Shown here: piece by piece, positions 61,313 through 64,000 of the stretch | Layout: every line of letters begins with the position of its first letter | Position numbering within the stretch: the stretch's first letter is position 1 | Source of the DNA: Rhynochetos jubatus | Taxonomy: Eukaryota > Chordata > Aves > Eurypygiformes > Rhynochetidae | Length of the DNA: 64,000 nucleotides | Reading direction: 5' to 3' | NCBI GenBank assembly: GCA_027574665.1 | Contig: CM050650.1 | Span: 101,591,086-101,655,085, forward strand | Translations under genes and position numbers: made by a program | Notes under the pieces: model-generated | Told to the model about the DNA's origin: nothing | What the model saw: the letters and a program-made list of their open reading frames with translations, nothing else | Databases searched by the model: none

Positions 61313-63608
61313 GCCACAGCCACAGTTTAGCAGGTGGACTGGTATTTGTCACCTTTGATACTGTGAATATGAAACAAAAGTGCTATCCTATGTCATATTT
61401 GAAGAAGTAGCCTTAGTACTGAAGGGATATATATGTCTATAATAAGCAAAAGCTCTGCATCCCCAAGTAGCAGGCTAGATATAGTTTGGGGTAAAAGTCA
61501 ATTTTAGCTATTGTTCTGACTTTACCTATGAGATACCCAGTAAAATTCACTTAAAACTGATACCGATACAATCCTTGAAGGCATAAGGTGAGCACTGGAT
61601 TGAAACATGAATTTATAAGTTTTAATGAAAGTTCACCGAATATGCTCATGAATGAACCTATCATGTTACAAACGGCTTAGATTTGTCAAGGTTTTAATGA
61701 GTTCTTTTACTAAATCTGAATGTAAGAAATGAAAGGCGAGCATACAAACATTTAATATGTGAAATGCTCTGAAGAAAGTCCTTTTTGAGCTATTAAATAG
61801 CTGAAATATGCTACAGTTGCATACAGATTTGCATATTCAGTACATTTGAAGAGTTATAAATCTGTAAATGATAATGCTTGCTGATGGAATCTGATGCAGA
61901 GAAGTCATCTTGTCTGTGATTCCACTCACAAAGTAATGAAATCTATAACTCCTATCAACTTCTTCTGAAGGCGCATAGCAGTCCCTATCTGATCTACTAA
62001 AATGTGTGAATCATTTTTAACTGAGATTTTACTGCTATATACTATTTCATAGACAAGATTGAAAGTACACACTGACGTGTTTGGGAGAAAATTATCAGAA
62101 GTGTTCTGTCATATGTCATCAGCATGTGTCTCTGCCCTCTGACACAGTCTAATTTACCATTCATGTTACCCTATTTTCTAGTAACCTAATTTAAATACGA
62201 ATTATACAAACACTTCTGTAAACTGTATAAAGTCATTAGTCTATTACACTGACCTGTCATAGTTATTTTGTGCCATTATTTTTGACTTAGTGTAAAACAG
62301 GTGGTGTAAACCAGAGGGGAGAGAAACACTGCTGGACCTCTAGGAAGTTGAAGCATTTTCAATACTGTTTTCATTCCACTGAACAAAAGTATTAAGTTTA
62401 TATATTGAGAACACAAAAATAGAGTAAAGCTCATTAATTTGCACTTCTCTGAACAACCTCTTTGAACTGAAGTAGTCAGCAAGCGTTCTACAGAGAGATT
62501 ATGGCTGTGTTGCTGTGGATGACTGCAAACAGAAGACAGCTCATTATGCTTGTGCTCAGAGCTCACTGGATGTGAACTATCTGTAGTTCAGAAGCTGTGT
62601 AGGTCTAATTGTGGTACAAAAAGTGATTTTAAAAAAAATCCCTCTTTGGCCATCTCTACAAACATGGAATTAGCTTTTGTTTCGTCAAGGAAGCATACCT
62701 CCAATCTAGTCCTCTGAACTCCTATTCCAAAATGGAGGTATCAAAATGATCTGGTCTGTACCTCACAAAATTCTGTAGGCTTGTATATTATTGCAAGTGC
62801 TGGTAGCCACCCATTTTACAATAACACAAAGGTTCCTGTCCCCCAGACTCTAGGATTTGGAATTAATATTTCTCTATTCAACTTCTTTTGCATAATCTAC
62901 TTGGTTTTGTCAGGACGTACCTACTGAAACCAACGCAACGCATTTTGAGTAATGAGATGCTGTTTAGGTCTGCTTTAAACCCATTGATTAAAGCATTTGC
63001 TTGGATAATGGAAGATTATCTTAAAAATCTTCTATCGTGGATTGGAATAGAGGTTATATGCGTATCAGGTGCTATTTATGTAAGGCTCTTAGCTCTTCTT
63101 GCTGTGAAATCGTTCAGATTTTCACACTTGAACATTTACTCAACCCATAGAGAAGGGTGCACGTAGCCACATCTGTGGTAAAGTGGATTGAGACACGTGT
63201 TAAGACTCAGTTTTGAGATCCTCACGGTGACTAGATGCTCACGTAATACAGAACAGACAGGCTTAAAAATTTACTTTTAAATACAAGCAGTTGGGGTAGA
63301 CTCTTGTAAGTTCAAATACTTCATGTAAGAAGGCAAAAGAGGCATCTGAAAATGGTTGGTTTTGCTTTTTCTCTCTCATCATGTAGCTGAGTTGCTTGGG
63401 TACTGAGTTTGGGCTGCGTTTTCACTTTTTGAAGCAGTTGTCAAAGAAATGACTAGTTGGTGTAGCCATCCAAACCTAGACATGATTCATGGCTGTGAGT
63501 CCATTCCATTCATTCCAGTCTCTTTTCTTAACACAGAAATTCTCAAGATTTCTGACCACCAAACTTAGGTAGCTTTCTGCTTAGCATGCAAGTTGCTTTC
63601 CATACTTT
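61313..63608 (+). other. Downstream CSMD1 intron, last part
   Basis: Intronic sequence with no recognised exon, repeat or RNA gene. A 92-codon open frame at 62888-63166 (+) has no recognisable domain. Confidence 0.5.
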
Positions 63609-64000
63609 TCACAGATTCACAGAGTGGTAGGGGTTGGAAGGGACCTCTAGAGATCATCTAGTCCAACCCCCCTGCCAGAGTAGGATCACCTAGAGCAGAT
63701 CACACAGGAACAAGTCCAGGCAGCTTTGGAAAGTCTCCAGGGAAGGAGACTCTCCCCCCTCTCTGGGCAGCCTGTCCCAGTGCTCTGTCACCCTCACAGG
63801 GAAGAAGTGTTTCCTCATGTTCAGGTTGAACCTTCTGTTTTCCAGTTTATGGCCATTTCTCCCAGTCCTGTCACTGGACACCACTGAGAAGAGCCTGGCC
63901 CCATCCTCCTGACACCCACCCTTTAGATATTGATAAGCATTGATAAGATCCCCCTCAGCCTCCTCTTCTCCAAGCTAAACAGACCCAGCTCTCTCAGCCT
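63609..64000 (-). mobile_element. CR1 LINE 3' fragment, runs off the window
   Basis: Reverse-oriented CR1 beginning TCACAGATTCACAGAGTGGT and ATCATCTAGTCCAACCCCCC, with CTAGAGCAGATCACACAGGA, CCTCTCTGGGCAGCCTGTCC and the ORF2 C-terminus (minus-strand frame 63690-63884: SSDRTGRNGHKLENRRFNLN, HWDRLPREGGESPSLETF). It is still CR1 at the last base, so its 5' end lies outside. It has the same 3' type as 19031 and 48595. Confidence 0.95.

Noticed and set aside
62888..63166. 92-codon + strand frame, possible small gene
   Set aside because: It has no domain, no promoter or splice evidence and intron-like composition.

Overview
The window reads as nuclear DNA from a bird, most likely Neoaves. It is AT-rich and intronic in texture. 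It is studded with 5'-truncated CR1 LINE copies on both strands, several ending in the CR1 3' signature of repeated ATTCTRTG-like octamers. It also carries solo LTRs that I recognise as avian endogenous-retrovirus types. I see no prokaryotic gene organisation, rRNA, tRNA or CRISPR. Species and chromosome cannot be fixed from the sequence alone.

The only protein-coding segment I can support is one 113-bp exon at 19519-19631 on the + strand. It has a good acceptor, a consensus donor and an open frame of 37 complete codons matching part of the first CUB domain of a CUB-and-Sushi multiple domains protein, best CSMD1. The whole window is therefore best read as two very long CSMD1 introns (1-19518 and 19632-64000) around one small early exon. 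The exon numbering (exon 3, introns 2 and 3) is my inference from human CSMD1. Essentially all other long open frames are chance or lie in repeats.

Layout: 1-19518, upstream intron, with a (TATTA)n array, a T/G-rich tract, a CR1 tail (5618-6041), an unexplained promoter-like block (10930-11240), a + strand ERV LTR (about 13326-14094), an ancient minus-strand CR1 (about 15600-16046) and a younger CR1 tail ending 250 bp before the exon (19031-19268). 19632-31465: a hAT/Charlie-like remnant (21786-22137), an ERVL-type solo LTR (26702 to about 27295), and a 1.85-kb minus-strand CR1 with a recognisable but dead reverse transcriptase (28985-30836), next to a + strand CR1 (30912-31465). 31466-53221: mostly featureless intron with paired A/C and T/G tracts, a CRE pair, a 24-bp perfect palindrome and five more CR1 copies. 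53222-64000: mostly featureless intron, an LTR end fragment (59253 to about 59356), a complete 803-bp solo LTR with perfect 5-bp target-site duplications (60505-61307), and a CR1 tail running off the right edge.

No novel multi-gene system is visible. The points most worth checking are a possible unpaired cysteine in the CUB exon, the inverted CR1 copies flanking that exon, the promoter-like block near 11 kb, the 24-bp palindrome, and the solo LTR with its CpG-rich internal repeat.
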